Below are positions 47,868 to 60,176 of a stretch of 64,000 nucleotides of DNA, in pieces (the first letter of the stretch is position 1; every line of letters starts with the position of its first letter). The stretch covers positions 1-64,000 of the forward strand of contig NZ_JADOTW010000024.1 of NCBI RefSeq assembly GCF_015645095.1, in the 5' to 3' direction. Position numbers and translations under genes: made by a program. The stretch is from Halomonas sp. 328 (GTDB lineage: Bacteria > Pseudomonadota > Gammaproteobacteria > Pseudomonadales > Halomonadaceae). Under the pieces are notes generated by a model, which saw only the letters and a list, made by a program, of their open reading frames with translations, was not told where the DNA came from and did not search any database.

Positions 47868-48272
47868 ATGCCACGACCCCCTGTTTCACGGCGCCGGCGC
47901 CTGGATTTTCGTCGCCTGCTGCTGGCACAACTGCTGGCGACCCTGGTGCTGATGGCCCTGGCCGCGACACGGGCCGGTGGTGAAGGCGCCATCTCGGCCC
48001 TGCTGGGCGGCATGGTCTGCCTCTTGCCGAGTCTGTACTTTTTCTGGCGTGGCCTGCGGGTAAGGGGCGGTCGTCATGCGCGGGTCAGCGTGATGAACCT
48101 CTACCAGGCAGCCATGGGCAAGTTCGGTTTGACGGTGGCTCTGTTCGTGATCGTCTTTGTCACAGTGCCCCCCTCAAACCCGGCTTTTTTCTTTGGCGCA
48201 TATGTGGCGGCCCAACTCGCGCACTGGCTGACCCCTTGGTTAATGCGTGAGCGGTCGACCCCCAGACCCTGA
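47868..48272 (+). CDS. atpI: ATP synthase subunit I
   Basis: AtpI is a small membrane protein thought to help assemble the c-ring. The 134-residue product (E. coli 126) has a basic N-terminus (RPPVSRRRRLDF) and four hydrophobic segments, including LLLAQLLATLVLMALAA and FGLTVALFVIVFVTV. The ATG at 47868 gives the usual length; GAGGT lies rather far (14 nt) upstream. It starts the atp operon as in E. coli. Confidence 0.85.
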   Translation: MPRPPVSRRRRLDFRRLLLAQLLATLVLMALAATRAGGEGAISALLGGMVCLLPSLYFFWRGLRVRGGRHARVSVMNLYQAAMGKFGLTVALFVIVFVTVPPSNPAFFFGAYVAAQLAHWLTPWLMRERSTPRP

Positions 48273-49112
<840 letters not shown>

Positions 49113-49180
49113 GAACCGAGCAAGCTTTTCAATCAACTGCAACTCAAACTTAACCTCAACTCGAAACTAGGAGCACTACC

Positions 49181-49408
49181 ATGGAAATCGTCTACATTGC
49201 TGCAGCCATCATCATCAGCGTCAGCGCCCTGGCTACCGGCCTCGGCTTCGCCCTGCTGGGTGGCAAGCTGCTCGAGTCCACCGCTCGTCAGCCGGAGCTG
49301 GGCGACCAGCTGCAGACCCGCACCTTCATCATGGCCGGTCTGCTCGACGCCGTGCCGATGATCGGCGTCGGTATCGCGATGTACCTGATCTTCGTTGTTG
49401 CCGGTTAA
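49181..49408 (+). CDS. atpE: ATP synthase F0 subunit c
   Basis: The 75-residue hairpin protein has helices at about 5-30 and 50-74, a polar RQPE loop near residue 44 and the proton-carrying acidic residue Asp in [19 protein letters not shown]. The carrier is Asp and the ring lacks an obvious Na+ motif, so proton coupling is expected. AGGAG lies 8 nt before the ATG. It is an expected YidC substrate. Confidence 0.97.
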   Translation: MEIVYIAAAIIISVSALATGLGFALLGGKLLESTARQPELGDQLQTRTFIMAGLLDAVPMIGVGIAMYLIFVVAG

Positions 49409-49481
49409 CGACTGAACCGAGCGCTCTGCGCTCGGTTTTGCTCGCTTCCGGTCGCCACGAATCCGTCAGAGGTACTCTCTC

Positions 49482-49952
49482 GTGAATATCAACATGACGC
49501 TTATCGGACAGACGATCGCCTTCGCGATCTTTGTCTGGTTTTGCATAAAGTATGTGTGGCCGCCGATCAGCTCCGCGCTCCACGAGCGCCAGAAGAAGAT
49601 CGCCGATGGCCTTGATGCGGCTAGCCGTGCTTCCCGCGACCTGGAACTCGCTCAGGAGCAGGCCGCCGAGACCCTGCGCGAGACCAAGCAGCAGGCCTCT
49701 GAGATCCTCGAGCAGGCCAATAAGCGCTCCGCTCAGATGATCGAGGAAGCTCGCGAGCAGGCCCGTGCCGAAGGCGAACGCCTGGTGGCCAGCGCCCGCG
49801 CCGAGATCGATCAGGAAATTAACCGTGCCAAGGATGAGCTGCGTAGTCAGGTAGCCACTCTGGCCATGGTCGGCGCCGAGCGCGTCCTGGAAGCCTCCAT
49901 CGACGAGAAGGCCCATCGCGAGATGCTCGACAAGCTCGCGGCCGAACTGTGA
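49482..49952 (+). CDS. atpF: ATP synthase F0 subunit b
   Basis: Subunit b is the peripheral stalk. The 156-residue product (same length as E. coli) begins at GTG 49482 and has one membrane helix (residues 5-25, [21 protein letters not shown]) and a long charged coiled coil. AGAGGT precedes the start. Confidence 0.96.
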   Translation: MNINMTLIGQTIAFAIFVWFCIKYVWPPISSALHERQKKIADGLDAASRASRDLELAQEQAAETLRETKQQASEILEQANKRSAQMIEEAREQARAEGERLVASARAEIDQEINRAKDELRSQVATLAMVGAERVLEASIDEKAHREMLDKLAAEL

Positions 49953-49963
49953 GGAGGTGATCC

Positions 49964-50500
49964 ATGGCGGAACTGTCTACCGTCGCCCGGCCCTATGCCA
50001 AGGCGGCGTTCGAGTACGCACGCGATCATCAGGCGCTGACGACCTGGTCCGAGTGGCTCGCCAAGCTCGGCCAGGTCGTTGCCGATGCCGAGATGCAGAA
50101 GGTGCTCTCCAGCCCTAAGCTGAGCGCCGACCGCAAGGTCACGCTGCTGGCTGAGATCGCCGAGCTCAAGCTCGATAGCGGCCTGACGAACTACCTCGCC
50201 ATGCTGGCCGAACAGGGTCGCCTGGCGGCCCTGGGCGCCGTTGCCGAGCAGTTCGAGGTCCTGCGCGCCGAGCACGAACAGCGGCTCGACGTGACCGTGG
50301 TCTCGGCCTTCGCGCTCGACGACAAACAGCAGCAGAAGCTCGCCAAGGCACTCAAGAAGCGCCTGAATCGCGAAATCTCCATTATCACTCAGGTGGACTC
50401 ATCCCTTCTCGGCGGCGTCATCCTGCGTGCCGGCGACACCGTCATCGACGGGTCCGCACGCGGTCGACTGAATCGCCTCCGTGAGTCACTTTCCGCCTGA
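49964..50500 (+). CDS. atpH: ATP synthase F1 subunit delta
   Basis: Delta joins the peripheral stalk to the F1 head. The 178-residue product (E. coli 177) has [16 protein letters not shown] at the start and [27 protein letters not shown] at the end. Its ribosome-binding region GAGGAGGTGATCC complements the 16S rRNA 3' end almost completely. Confidence 0.96.
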   Translation: MAELSTVARPYAKAAFEYARDHQALTTWSEWLAKLGQVVADAEMQKVLSSPKLSADRKVTLLAEIAELKLDSGLTNYLAMLAEQGRLAALGAVAEQFEVLRAEHEQRLDVTVVSAFALDDKQQQKLAKALKKRLNREISIITQVDSSLLGGVILRAGDTVIDGSARGRLNRLRESLSA

Positions 50501-50516
50501 GTCTGAGGGACATGGC

Positions 50517-52061
<1,545 letters not shown>

Positions 52062-52134
52062 CGCCACTGGCCCACTCCGCTCGCGGGGTGGGCCCTGGAG
52101 CTTTCTGAGGGCCACGAACGAAAGGTAGATCGCT

Positions 52135-53016
52135 ATGGCAGCTGCAAAAGAGATTCGCACCCAGATCGGGAGCATCAAGAATACGCAGAAGATCACCAGC
52201 GCCATGGAAATGGTCGCTGCGTCGAAGATGCGTAAAGCACAAGATCTGATGAAGGCCAGCCAGCCTTACGCCAAGCAGATCCGCAACGTCGTGAGTCATA
52301 TCGCCGACGCCAACCCCGAGTACAAGCACGACTACATGGTCGAGCGCGAGGGCAAGCGAGTCGGTTATATCGTCGTCTCCACCGACCGCGGCCTGTGCGG
52401 CGGCCTGAACGTCAATATGTTCAAGGCCGTGGTACAGGACGTGGTGAAGTGGCGCGAGCAGGGCGCAGAGATCGATTTCTGTGCCCTGGGCTCCAAGGCC
52501 GGCGGCTTCTTCCGCAGCTACGGGGGCAACCTCGTCGCGGCGAAGAGCGGCCTCGGGGAGAGCCCCGAGGTGCAGGATCTGATCGGTAGCGTCAAGGTGA
52601 TGCTGGATGCCTATGACGAGGGACGCCTGGATCGTCTGTTCGTGGTGTACAACGAGTTCGTCAACACCATGACGCAGAAACCGGTGGTGCGGCAGTTACT
52701 GCCCCTCTCCCCGGACATGGGCAATGGGCATCAGAGTGAAGAACAGACGCGTCCCGGAAGCTGGGACTACCTGTATGAGCCGGACCCCAAGGTGCTGTTG
52801 GATAGCCTGCTGACGCGCTTTATCGAGTCACAGGTCTATCAGGCGGTGGTGGAGAACGCGGCCTGTGAGCAAGCCGCGCGAATGATCGCCATGAAGAATG
52901 CCACCGACAACGCCGGCGGACTGATCGACGACCTGGAGATGGTGTACAACAAGGCCCGTCAGGCCGCCATCACCCAGGAGATCTCCGAGATCGTCGGCGG
53001 CGCCGCCGCCGTATAG
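52135..53016 (+). CDS. atpG: ATP synthase F1 subunit gamma
   Basis: Gamma is the rotating central shaft. The 293-residue product (E. coli 287) starts [35 protein letters not shown] and has [11 protein letters not shown]. It ends with [31 protein letters not shown], the two-helix coiled-coil parts. Confidence 0.97.
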   Translation: MAAAKEIRTQIGSIKNTQKITSAMEMVAASKMRKAQDLMKASQPYAKQIRNVVSHIADANPEYKHDYMVEREGKRVGYIVVSTDRGLCGGLNVNMFKAVVQDVVKWREQGAEIDFCALGSKAGGFFRSYGGNLVAAKSGLGESPEVQDLIGSVKVMLDAYDEGRLDRLFVVYNEFVNTMTQKPVVRQLLPLSPDMGNGHQSEEQTRPGSWDYLYEPDPKVLLDSLLTRFIESQVYQAVVENAACEQAARMIAMKNATDNAGGLIDDLEMVYNKARQAAITQEISEIVGGAAAV

Positions 53017-53031
53017 CACCACGGAGGGTGA

Positions 53032-54477
<1,446 letters not shown>

Positions 54478-54504
54478 AGGGCCGTCCACCAAGAGGACTA
54501 GACT

Positions 54505-54933
54505 ATGGCGAACAGCTTCAAGTGCGAGATCGTCAGCGCCGAAAAAGCGGTGTTCTCCGGCCAGATCGAGCAGATCGTCGCGGCCGGCGTCATGGGCGAC
54601 CTGGGCATCCTGCCCGGGCACGCCCCGCTGCTGACCGAGCTGCAGCCGGGTCCGATTCGTGTCATTCATGACGGTGGCGAGGAAGAGAACTTCTACATCT
54701 CCGGCGGCTTCATGGAAGTGCAGCCCGATGTGGTGACCATCCTCGGCGATACCGCCGTGCGTGCCGATGATCTGGACGAGGCCGCCGCCGAAGAGGCGCG
54801 CCAGCATGCGCTGAAGTCCTTCAACGAGAAGTCCGCGGAGCTGGATTACACCCGCGCCGCGGCGGAACTCGCCGAAGCCGTGGCCCAGCTGCGGACCCTT
54901 CAGCAGCTGCGCAAGAAACTCGGTCAGGGCTAA
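54505..54933 (+). CDS. atpC: ATP synthase F1 subunit epsilon
   Basis: Epsilon couples gamma to the c-ring and can inhibit ATPase activity. The 142-residue product (E. coli 139) has [31 protein letters not shown] and a C-terminal two-helix part rich in Ala/Glu. It ends the operon, followed by a terminator. Confidence 0.96.
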   Translation: MANSFKCEIVSAEKAVFSGQIEQIVAAGVMGDLGILPGHAPLLTELQPGPIRVIHDGGEEENFYISGGFMEVQPDVVTILGDTAVRADDLDEAAAEEARQHALKSFNEKSAELDYTRAAAELAEAVAQLRTLQQLRKKLGQG

Positions 54934-54950
54934 TCTCGCCCGCGCCGTGG

Positions 54951-54985
54951 AAAACGCCCCTCGAACAGTGTTCGGGGGGCGTTTT
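54951..54985 (+). terminator. Terminator of the atp operon
   Basis: AAAACGCCCC and GGGGCGTTTT pair around an inner stem (CGAACA/TGTTCG), 18 nt after the atpC stop. Confidence 0.9.
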
Positions 54986-55011
54986 CGTGTCTGGTATCAT
55001 GACTCCCATTG

Positions 55012-55028
55012 TCCGGAGACCCTCCGGA
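55012..55028 (+). other. Small hairpin in the mgtE-1 leader
   Basis: TCCGGAG and CTCCGGA form a 7-bp stem with a 3-nt loop, 52 bp before the start. The leader is too short for a known Mg2+ riboswitch and none is recognised. Confidence 0.35.
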
Positions 55029-55080
55029 AGATTCCGTCATATGTCGCCGCGTGAATCGTGGAGGCATCAGGAGGATGCCC

Positions 55081-56457
55081 ATGTCGCTGAACGAAACCCT
55101 CACCGAGCAGAAGAGCGCTTTGCTGGCGGCCCTGGAGCAGGAGGATGCCGGCACCCTGGATGAGGCCCTGCCGGAACTGCGCGCCGCGGATATCGGCGAG
55201 ATCCTCGAGGATATCGCCGAGGAAGAGCAGGGCGCGGTGCGCTTCCAGGCGCTGATGGAGCGCCTGCCCATCGAGCGACGGGCCAATGTGCTGGGCTACC
55301 TGCCCGCCGAACTGCAGCTGGCCTGGGCGGCTCAGATCAGCGACGACGCCCTGCTGCTGGTGCTGGAGGAGATGAGCTCCGACGAACGTGCCGACCTCTT
55401 CAACCTCTTCGACGAGGATCGTCGCGAGGGCCTGTTGCGACGCATGGCCAAGCAGGAGCGGGAGGAGCTCAAGCGCTTGGCCAGCTACGAGGAGGGCACC
55501 GCCGGGGCCATCATGACCTCGGACTATGTGGCCATCCCCAGCGGCATGACCGTCTCCCAGGCACTGATGCGGGTGCGTCAGACCGCCCCGGATGCCGAGA
55601 CCGTCTACCAGCTCTATATCGTCGAGCCCGACGGCCGGCTGGCCGGGACCCTCTCCCTGCGCCAGCTGATGGTGGCGCGGCCCGGGGCCCGGGTCGACGA
55701 CCTGATGATCAAGGACGTGATCAGTGCCCCGGTGGACGAGGAGCAGGAAGAGGTGGCGCGCCTGGTGGCTCGCTACGACCTGCTGGCGATTCCGGTGATC
55801 GACGCCGAGCAGCGCCTGGTGGGCATCGTCACCCACGATGACGCCATGGACGTGGCCGAGTCCGAGGCCACCGAGGATATCCACAAGGGGATGTCCATCG
55901 GTGCCCTGGAAGATGGCGTCAGCCGGGTACCGTTGTGGAGCCTCTATCGCAAGCGGGTCTTCTGGCTGGTGCTGCTGGTCTTCGCCAACCTCTTCTCCGG
56001 GGCCGGCATCGCTTACTTCGAGGAGACCATCGCCGCCCAGGTGGCGCTGGTGTTCTTCCTGCCGCTGCTGATCGGCAGCGGCGGTAACGCAGGGGCCCAG
56101 GCCGCCACCCTGACGGTGCGCGGCATGGCCACCGGCGACGTGGGGGTCAAGGACTGGAGCAAGCTGCTGGGTCGGGAGCTGCTGGTGGCCGGGGCGCTCG
56201 GTCTGACCATGGCCCTGGCGGTGACGCCCATCGGGGTGATGCGCGGTGGCGAGGCGGTGGCCATGGTGGTCGCCTTCAGCATGGTCACCATCGTGCTCTT
56301 CGGTAGCCTGCTGGGGATGTGCCTGCCCTTCCTGCTGGAACGCCTCGGCTGGGACCCGGCCACCGCCTCGGCGCCCCTGGTCACCACCCTGATCGATGCC
56401 TCCGGCGTGGTCATCTATTTCAGTATCGCCACGGCGATCCTGACCAGCGTGAACTAG
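55081..56457 (+). CDS. mgtE: Magnesium transporter MgtE (paralogue 1)
   Basis: MgtE is a homodimeric Mg2+ channel gated by cytosolic Mg2+. The 458-residue product has the N domain (helical repeats ELRAADIGEIL, ANVLGYLP), a CBS pair with GTAGAIMTSDYVAIPSGMTV and LVGIVTHDDAMDVAE, and a linker helix. A five-helix pore domain follows, including FFLPLLIGSGGNAGAQAATLTVRGMA and DPATASAPLVTTLIDASGV, with the pore Asp. I chose the ATG at 55081, 6 nt after AGGAGG; an ATG at 55075 touches the AGGAGG. It is convergent with a paralogue. Confidence 0.93.
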   Translation: MSLNETLTEQKSALLAALEQEDAGTLDEALPELRAADIGEILEDIAEEEQGAVRFQALMERLPIERRANVLGYLPAELQLAWAAQISDDALLLVLEEMSSDERADLFNLFDEDRREGLLRRMAKQEREELKRLASYEEGTAGAIMTSDYVAIPSGMTVSQALMRVRQTAPDAETVYQLYIVEPDGRLAGTLSLRQLMVARPGARVDDLMIKDVISAPVDEEQEEVARLVARYDLLAIPVIDAEQRLVGIVTHDDAMDVAESEATEDIHKGMSIGALEDGVSRVPLWSLYRKRVFWLVLLVFANLFSGAGIAYFEETIAAQVALVFFLPLLIGSGGNAGAQAATLTVRGMATGDVGVKDWSKLLGRELLVAGALGLTMALAVTPIGVMRGGEAVAMVVAFSMVTIVLFGSLLGMCLPFLLERLGWDPATASAPLVTTLIDASGVVIYFSIATAILTSVN

Positions 56458-56484
56458 CCACCGTTCGCTTCGGCATCAGTGCAA

Positions 56485-56520
56485 GGAAGGCCGGCCACCC
56501 CAGGGTGGCCGGCCTTCTTT
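56485..56520. terminator. Bidirectional terminator between the mgtE paralogues
   Basis: AAGGCCGGCCACCC and GGGTGGCCGGCCTT form a perfect 14-bp stem with a 2-nt loop followed by CTTT, between convergent genes. Confidence 0.85.
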
Positions 56521-56560
56521 CGGATACCGAGCTCAGTCGCTCCTGCCCCGCGGCGCGGAC

Positions 56561-57916
56561 TCAGCTGGCACCGGGCAGGCCGAGGATGGCGGTGGCCAGG
56601 GCGAAGTAGATCAGCACCCCGGAGGCATCGGCGATGGAGGTCACCAGCGGCGCCGAGGCGGTGGCCGGGTCCCAGCCCAGGCGGTTGAGGACAAACGGCA
56701 GGATCATGCCGATCAGGCTGCCGACGATGACGATCAGCACCATGCTCAGGGCCACCACGGTGGCGATCTCGGTGCCGGCCCGGAACACCCCCACCACCGA
56801 GACCGCCAGGGCCATGGTCAGGCCCAGGCCGGCGGCCACGAACACCTCGCGACCCAGCAGCTTGGCCCAGTCGCGACTGCGCACGTCGCCAGTGGCCATG
56901 CCGCGCACCATCAGGGTGGCGGCCTGGGAGCCGGCGTTACCGCCGCTGTCCACCAGCAGGGGCAGGAAGAAGACCAGGGCGATATAGGCCTCGATGGTCT
57001 CCTCGAAGTAGGCGATGCCGGCCCCGGAGAAGATATTGGCGAAGACCAGCAGCACCAGCCAGACGATCCGCTTGCGGTAGAGCTCGAAGAGGCTGGCGCT
57101 GCGCAGGCCCCCCTCCAGCTTGCCCACGGAGACCCCCTTGTGCATGTCTTCGGTGGCCTCTTCTTCCGCCACATCCATGGCGTCGTCATAGGTGACGATG
57201 CCCACCAGGCGCTCGCCGCCGTTGATCACCGGCAGGGCCAGCAGGTCGTAGCGGGCAATCAGCTTGGCCACCTCCTCCTGGGGGGTATCGACGCTCACCG
57301 AGACCAGTTCCTCGGTCATCAGCTCCGCCAGGCGGCTGGAGGGGTAGGCGAGGATCATCTCGCGCAGCGAGACGGTGCCGACCAGGCGGCCGTCGTCATC
57401 GAGGCAGTAGACCTGATAGATGGTCTCGGCATTGGGCCCGGTGGCGCGAATCGCCTGGAGGGCTTCGGCCACCTCGTAGTGGGCGGGCACCGCCACATAG
57501 TCGGAGGTCATCACCGCCCCGGCGGTGCCCTCCTCGTAGCTGGCCAGTTTGCGCAGGTCTTCCCGCTCTTCCTTGGCCAGGCGGCGCAGCAGGCCGGGCC
57601 GGCGCGGTTCATCCAGCAGCTTGAAGAGGTCGGCCCGCTCGTCGGCGCTCATATGGGTGAGAAGCTCGCCGAGGCGCTCGTCGCTGAGGTCGGCGGCGAT
57701 CTCGGCCTGGGTGGTCTCGTCCAGGTAACCGAAGGCGGTGGCGCGTTTCTCCAAGGGCAGATGGTCGAGCAGGGCGAGGACGGTGTCCGATTGTTCGTGC
57801 TGGACGAAGTCGGCGAGGTCCGCCGGCTGCATCTCGGCGATCAGGTGGCGGATGGCGTCGTCGTCCGCGCGCTGCATGGCGCTGCGCAGGGAGGCGGCGA
57901 GAATGGCATAGCTCAT
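56561..57916 (-). CDS. mgtE: Magnesium transporter MgtE (paralogue 2)
   Basis: The 451-residue product shares the whole MgtE layout with the gene at 55081: N domain (HLIAEMQPADLADFVQHEQ), CBS pair (GTAGAVMTSDYVAVPAHYEV, VGIVTYDDAMDVAEEEATEDMHKG), and pore domain (FFLPLLVDSGGNAGSQAATLMVRGMA, DPATASAPLVTSIADASGV). Paralogue 1 has IGSGGNAGAQ where this has VDSGGNAGSQ, so residues near the pore differ. The ATG at 57916 has AAGGAG 8 nt upstream. It is preceded by a long leader with its own promoter. Confidence 0.93.
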   Translation of the reverse strand: MSYAILAASLRSAMQRADDDAIRHLIAEMQPADLADFVQHEQSDTVLALLDHLPLEKRATAFGYLDETTQAEIAADLSDERLGELLTHMSADERADLFKLLDEPRRPGLLRRLAKEEREDLRKLASYEEGTAGAVMTSDYVAVPAHYEVAEALQAIRATGPNAETIYQVYCLDDDGRLVGTVSLREMILAYPSSRLAELMTEELVSVSVDTPQEEVAKLIARYDLLALPVINGGERLVGIVTYDDAMDVAEEEATEDMHKGVSVGKLEGGLRSASLFELYRKRIVWLVLLVFANIFSGAGIAYFEETIEAYIALVFFLPLLVDSGGNAGSQAATLMVRGMATGDVRSRDWAKLLGREVFVAAGLGLTMALAVSVVGVFRAGTEIATVVALSMVLIVIVGSLIGMILPFVLNRLGWDPATASAPLVTSIADASGVLIYFALATAILGLPGAS

Positions 57917-58095
57917 GGTGTGGCTCCTTGGTACGCGCCAGGGCGACGCGCGGGAACCACCCCCGGGAATCGGGCTAGATGGCGCTCCGGCGCGCGACCA
58001 CGGAGGGCGCGACACGGTAATTCGACTCGGTCCTGTCAGGGCGACTCGGAGGTTCCATAGATTCCTCGAAAGGGGTTTCACTGCCGGATGGCAGC
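57917..58095 (-). other. Long structured 5' leader of mgtE paralogue 2
   Basis: The predicted transcript has a leader of about 180 nt before the start codon. It contains a CTGCC-ATCC-GGCAG hairpin near its 5' end and a repeated CCGAGTCG. It does not show the conserved M-box elements I know, so a Mg2+-sensing role is only a hypothesis. Confidence 0.4.
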
Positions 58096-58101
58096 GGGCG
58101 C

Positions 58102-58130
58102 ATTCTAGACAGCCTGTATCCGTGAATCAA
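58102..58130 (-). promoter_or_regulatory. Promoter of mgtE paralogue 2
   Basis: On the minus strand TTGATT (58125-58130) and TAGAAT (58102-58107) are 17 bp apart, about 185 bp before the start codon. Confidence 0.65.
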
Positions 58131-58255
58131 TGTCAACTCGGTGACGGTCCGGTATGGCGGACAAGTCATGGATGGGCGTGTATCCTCTGCAACGGCTTCC
58201 CGGGCCCGGTTGCCGAGGCGATCGGGTCGCTCTCCCCACGGCAAGAGACGTGCCC

Positions 58256-59053
58256 ATGGATTGGCTTCAGGTAGCGGTGCTTTCCATCGTTCAGGGACTC
58301 ACCGAGTTCCTGCCCATCTCCAGTTCGGCGCACCTGATCCTGGTGCCGGAGCTGACCGCCTGGCCCGACCAGGGCCTGGCCTTCGACGTGGCCCTGCACC
58401 TCGGCAGCCTGGCGGCGGTGGTGGGCTATTTCCGCCGTGACCTGGGGCGCATGTGGATCAGCTGGTGGGCCTCGCTGCGCGGGCGCGGCACCGATGCCGA
58501 CGGTCGCCTGGCCTGGTGGGTACTGCTGGCCACCCTGCCGGTGGGGGCCGTGGGCTTGGCCTGTCGCGAGCTGATCGAGGACGCCATGCGCTCGCCACTG
58601 CTGCTGGCCGGGGCCTTGATCGGCTTCGGCCTGCTGCTGGGCTATGCGGACTGGCGGGGGCGCGGCAGCCGCAGCGAGTACCAGCTGACCTGGAAACACG
58701 CCCTCTGGATCGGTGGCGCCCAGGCCCTGGCGTTGATTCCCGGTACCTCCCGCTCCGGCATCACCATTACCGCGGCCCTGCTGCTGGGCATGAGCCGGGA
58801 AGGGGCGGCGCGCTTCTCCTTCCTGATGTCGATCCCTGTGATCGTGCTGGCCGGGGGCCTGGAGGTGCATGGCCTATGGCAGGCGCCCCAGACCATCGAC
58901 TGGCCGGCGATCGTCCTGGGCGTCTTGTTGTCGGGTATCAGTGCCTATCTGTGCATCCACTACTTCCTGGCCTTTATCAAGCGGATCGGCATGCAGCCCT
59001 TCGTGGCCTATCGCCTGCTGCTCGGCGGCTGGCTACTCTGGCTATTCTGGTAA
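58256..59053 (+). CDS. uppP: Undecaprenyl-diphosphatase
   Basis: UppP (BacA) recycles undecaprenyl diphosphate for peptidoglycan and O-antigen synthesis. The 265-residue membrane protein begins MDWLQVAVLSIVQGLTEFLPISSSAHL, with the catalytic (E/Q)GxTEFLPxSSxxHL motif. The second signature is LIPGTSRSGITITAALLLGMSREGA. The ATG at 58256 gives the family length; an earlier start would add 34 unlike residues. It is followed 22 bp later by apbE. Confidence 0.95.
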   Translation: MDWLQVAVLSIVQGLTEFLPISSSAHLILVPELTAWPDQGLAFDVALHLGSLAAVVGYFRRDLGRMWISWWASLRGRGTDADGRLAWWVLLATLPVGAVGLACRELIEDAMRSPLLLAGALIGFGLLLGYADWRGRGSRSEYQLTWKHALWIGGAQALALIPGTSRSGITITAALLLGMSREGAARFSFLMSIPVIVLAGGLEVHGLWQAPQTIDWPAIVLGVLLSGISAYLCIHYFLAFIKRIGMQPFVAYRLLLGGWLLWLFW

Positions 59054-59075
59054 TTCCACCCATGGAGAATCACCC

Positions 59076-60176
59076 ATGACCTATTTTTCTCGTCCCCTGG
59101 CCTGGGGAGCCCTGGCGCTGGTTGCCCTGGGCCTGGCGGGCTGTGGCGATAGCGACCCGCAGCTGGAGTCGCCGGTGACCCTGGAGGGGCCCATCTTCGG
59201 CAGCTTCTATCAGGTGACCATCGCCGACCCCCTGACCCGCAGCCGTGCCGAGGCCCTGGAGGCGGGCTTCCTGGCGGAGCTCGAGTCGGTGGACGCGGCC
59301 ATGTCCACCTACCGGGACGATTCCGAGCTGGTGACCTTCAATCAGGGCGAGGTTGGCGAGTGGCAGCCCCTCTCCGACGAGCTGATCGAGGTGCTGGCGA
59401 TCAGCGAGGCGGTGGCCGAGGCCAGTGGTGGTGCCTTCGACGTGACCATCGGTGGCCTGGTCAATCTATGGAGCTTCGGCCCCGAGGCGCGGCCCCGGGA
59501 GATCCCCGAGGCGGACAAGATCGCCGCGCGCCTGGCCGAGATCGGTCCCGACAAGCTGGAGCTGGACGTGACGGCGAGCCAGGCCCGGCGCCTGGGCGAT
59601 GTCTTCGTCGACCTCTCCGGGGTGGCCAAGGGACACGGCACCGATCGGGTTGCCGCTTACCTGGAGAGCCAGGGCGTCGAGCACTTTTTGGTCAACCTGG
59701 GCGGCGACCTGGCGGTCAAGGGCTTCCGGGATCGTGAGGCCCAGCCCTGGCGGGTCGGCGTCGAGGTGCCCAATGGCCAGCGCCGGGTGGCGCGCCATGT
59801 GCTGCCCCTGGAGAGCGGCACCGTGGCCACCTCCGGCGACTATCGCAACTACTTTGAAGAGGATGGCCGGCGCTTCTCCCACACCATCGACCCGCGCAGC
59901 GGCTACCCGGTGGATCATACCCTGGCCTCGGTGTCGGTCTTCCACCCCTCCAATGCCTGGGCCGATGCCTGGGCCACCGCCCTGAGCGTGGTGGGCCCCG
60001 AGGAAGCCCTGCAACTGGCCGAGCGGGAGGGGCTCGAGGTGCTGCTGCTGGTGCGGGAGGGGGATGACTGGGGCAGCCTGGCCAGCACGGCCTTCGCGGC
60101 CCGCCTGGGGGAAGAGCGCCTCGATACCCTGGGGATCCGGGTGCCGGCATGGAACAGCAATCAGGAGGAAGAATGA
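59076..60176 (+). CDS. apbE: FAD:protein FMN transferase lipoprotein
   Basis: ApbE attaches FMN to threonine in proteins such as NqrB/C and RnfG. The 366-residue product has a lipoprotein signal (ALVALGLAGC), then GSFYQVTI, DAAMSTYRDDSELVTFN, SGGAFDVTIGGLVNLWSFG and DLSGVAKGHGTDRV. The metal/FAD-binding SHTIDPRSGYPV is near the end. GGAGA lies 8 nt before the ATG. It stands without nqr or rnf genes, between uppP and glmU, so its target is elsewhere. Its stop overlaps the glmU start (ATGA). Confidence 0.92.
   Translation: MTYFSRPLAWGALALVALGLAGCGDSDPQLESPVTLEGPIFGSFYQVTIADPLTRSRAEALEAGFLAELESVDAAMSTYRDDSELVTFNQGEVGEWQPLSDELIEVLAISEAVAEASGGAFDVTIGGLVNLWSFGPEARPREIPEADKIAARLAEIGPDKLELDVTASQARRLGDVFVDLSGVAKGHGTDRVAAYLESQGVEHFLVNLGGDLAVKGFRDREAQPWRVGVEVPNGQRRVARHVLPLESGTVATSGDYRNYFEEDGRRFSHTIDPRSGYPVDHTLASVSVFHPSNAWADAWATALSVVGPEEALQLAEREGLEVLLLVREGDDWGSLASTAFAARLGEERLDTLGIRVPAWNSNQEEE

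Noticed and set aside
47882-47895. parS-like TGTTTCACG in atpI, close to parAB
   Set aside because: Only the left half matches; the right half reads GCGCC, so it is not a palindrome and not a parS.
55874-55882. Near DnaA box ATATCCACA in mgtE paralogue 1
   Set aside because: One mismatch and isolated; single near-matches are expected by chance and were counted only when clustered.
57917-58095. M-box (ykoK) Mg2+ riboswitch upstream of mgtE paralogue 2
   Set aside because: The conserved M-box segments are not found on the correct strand; kept only as an unknown leader.
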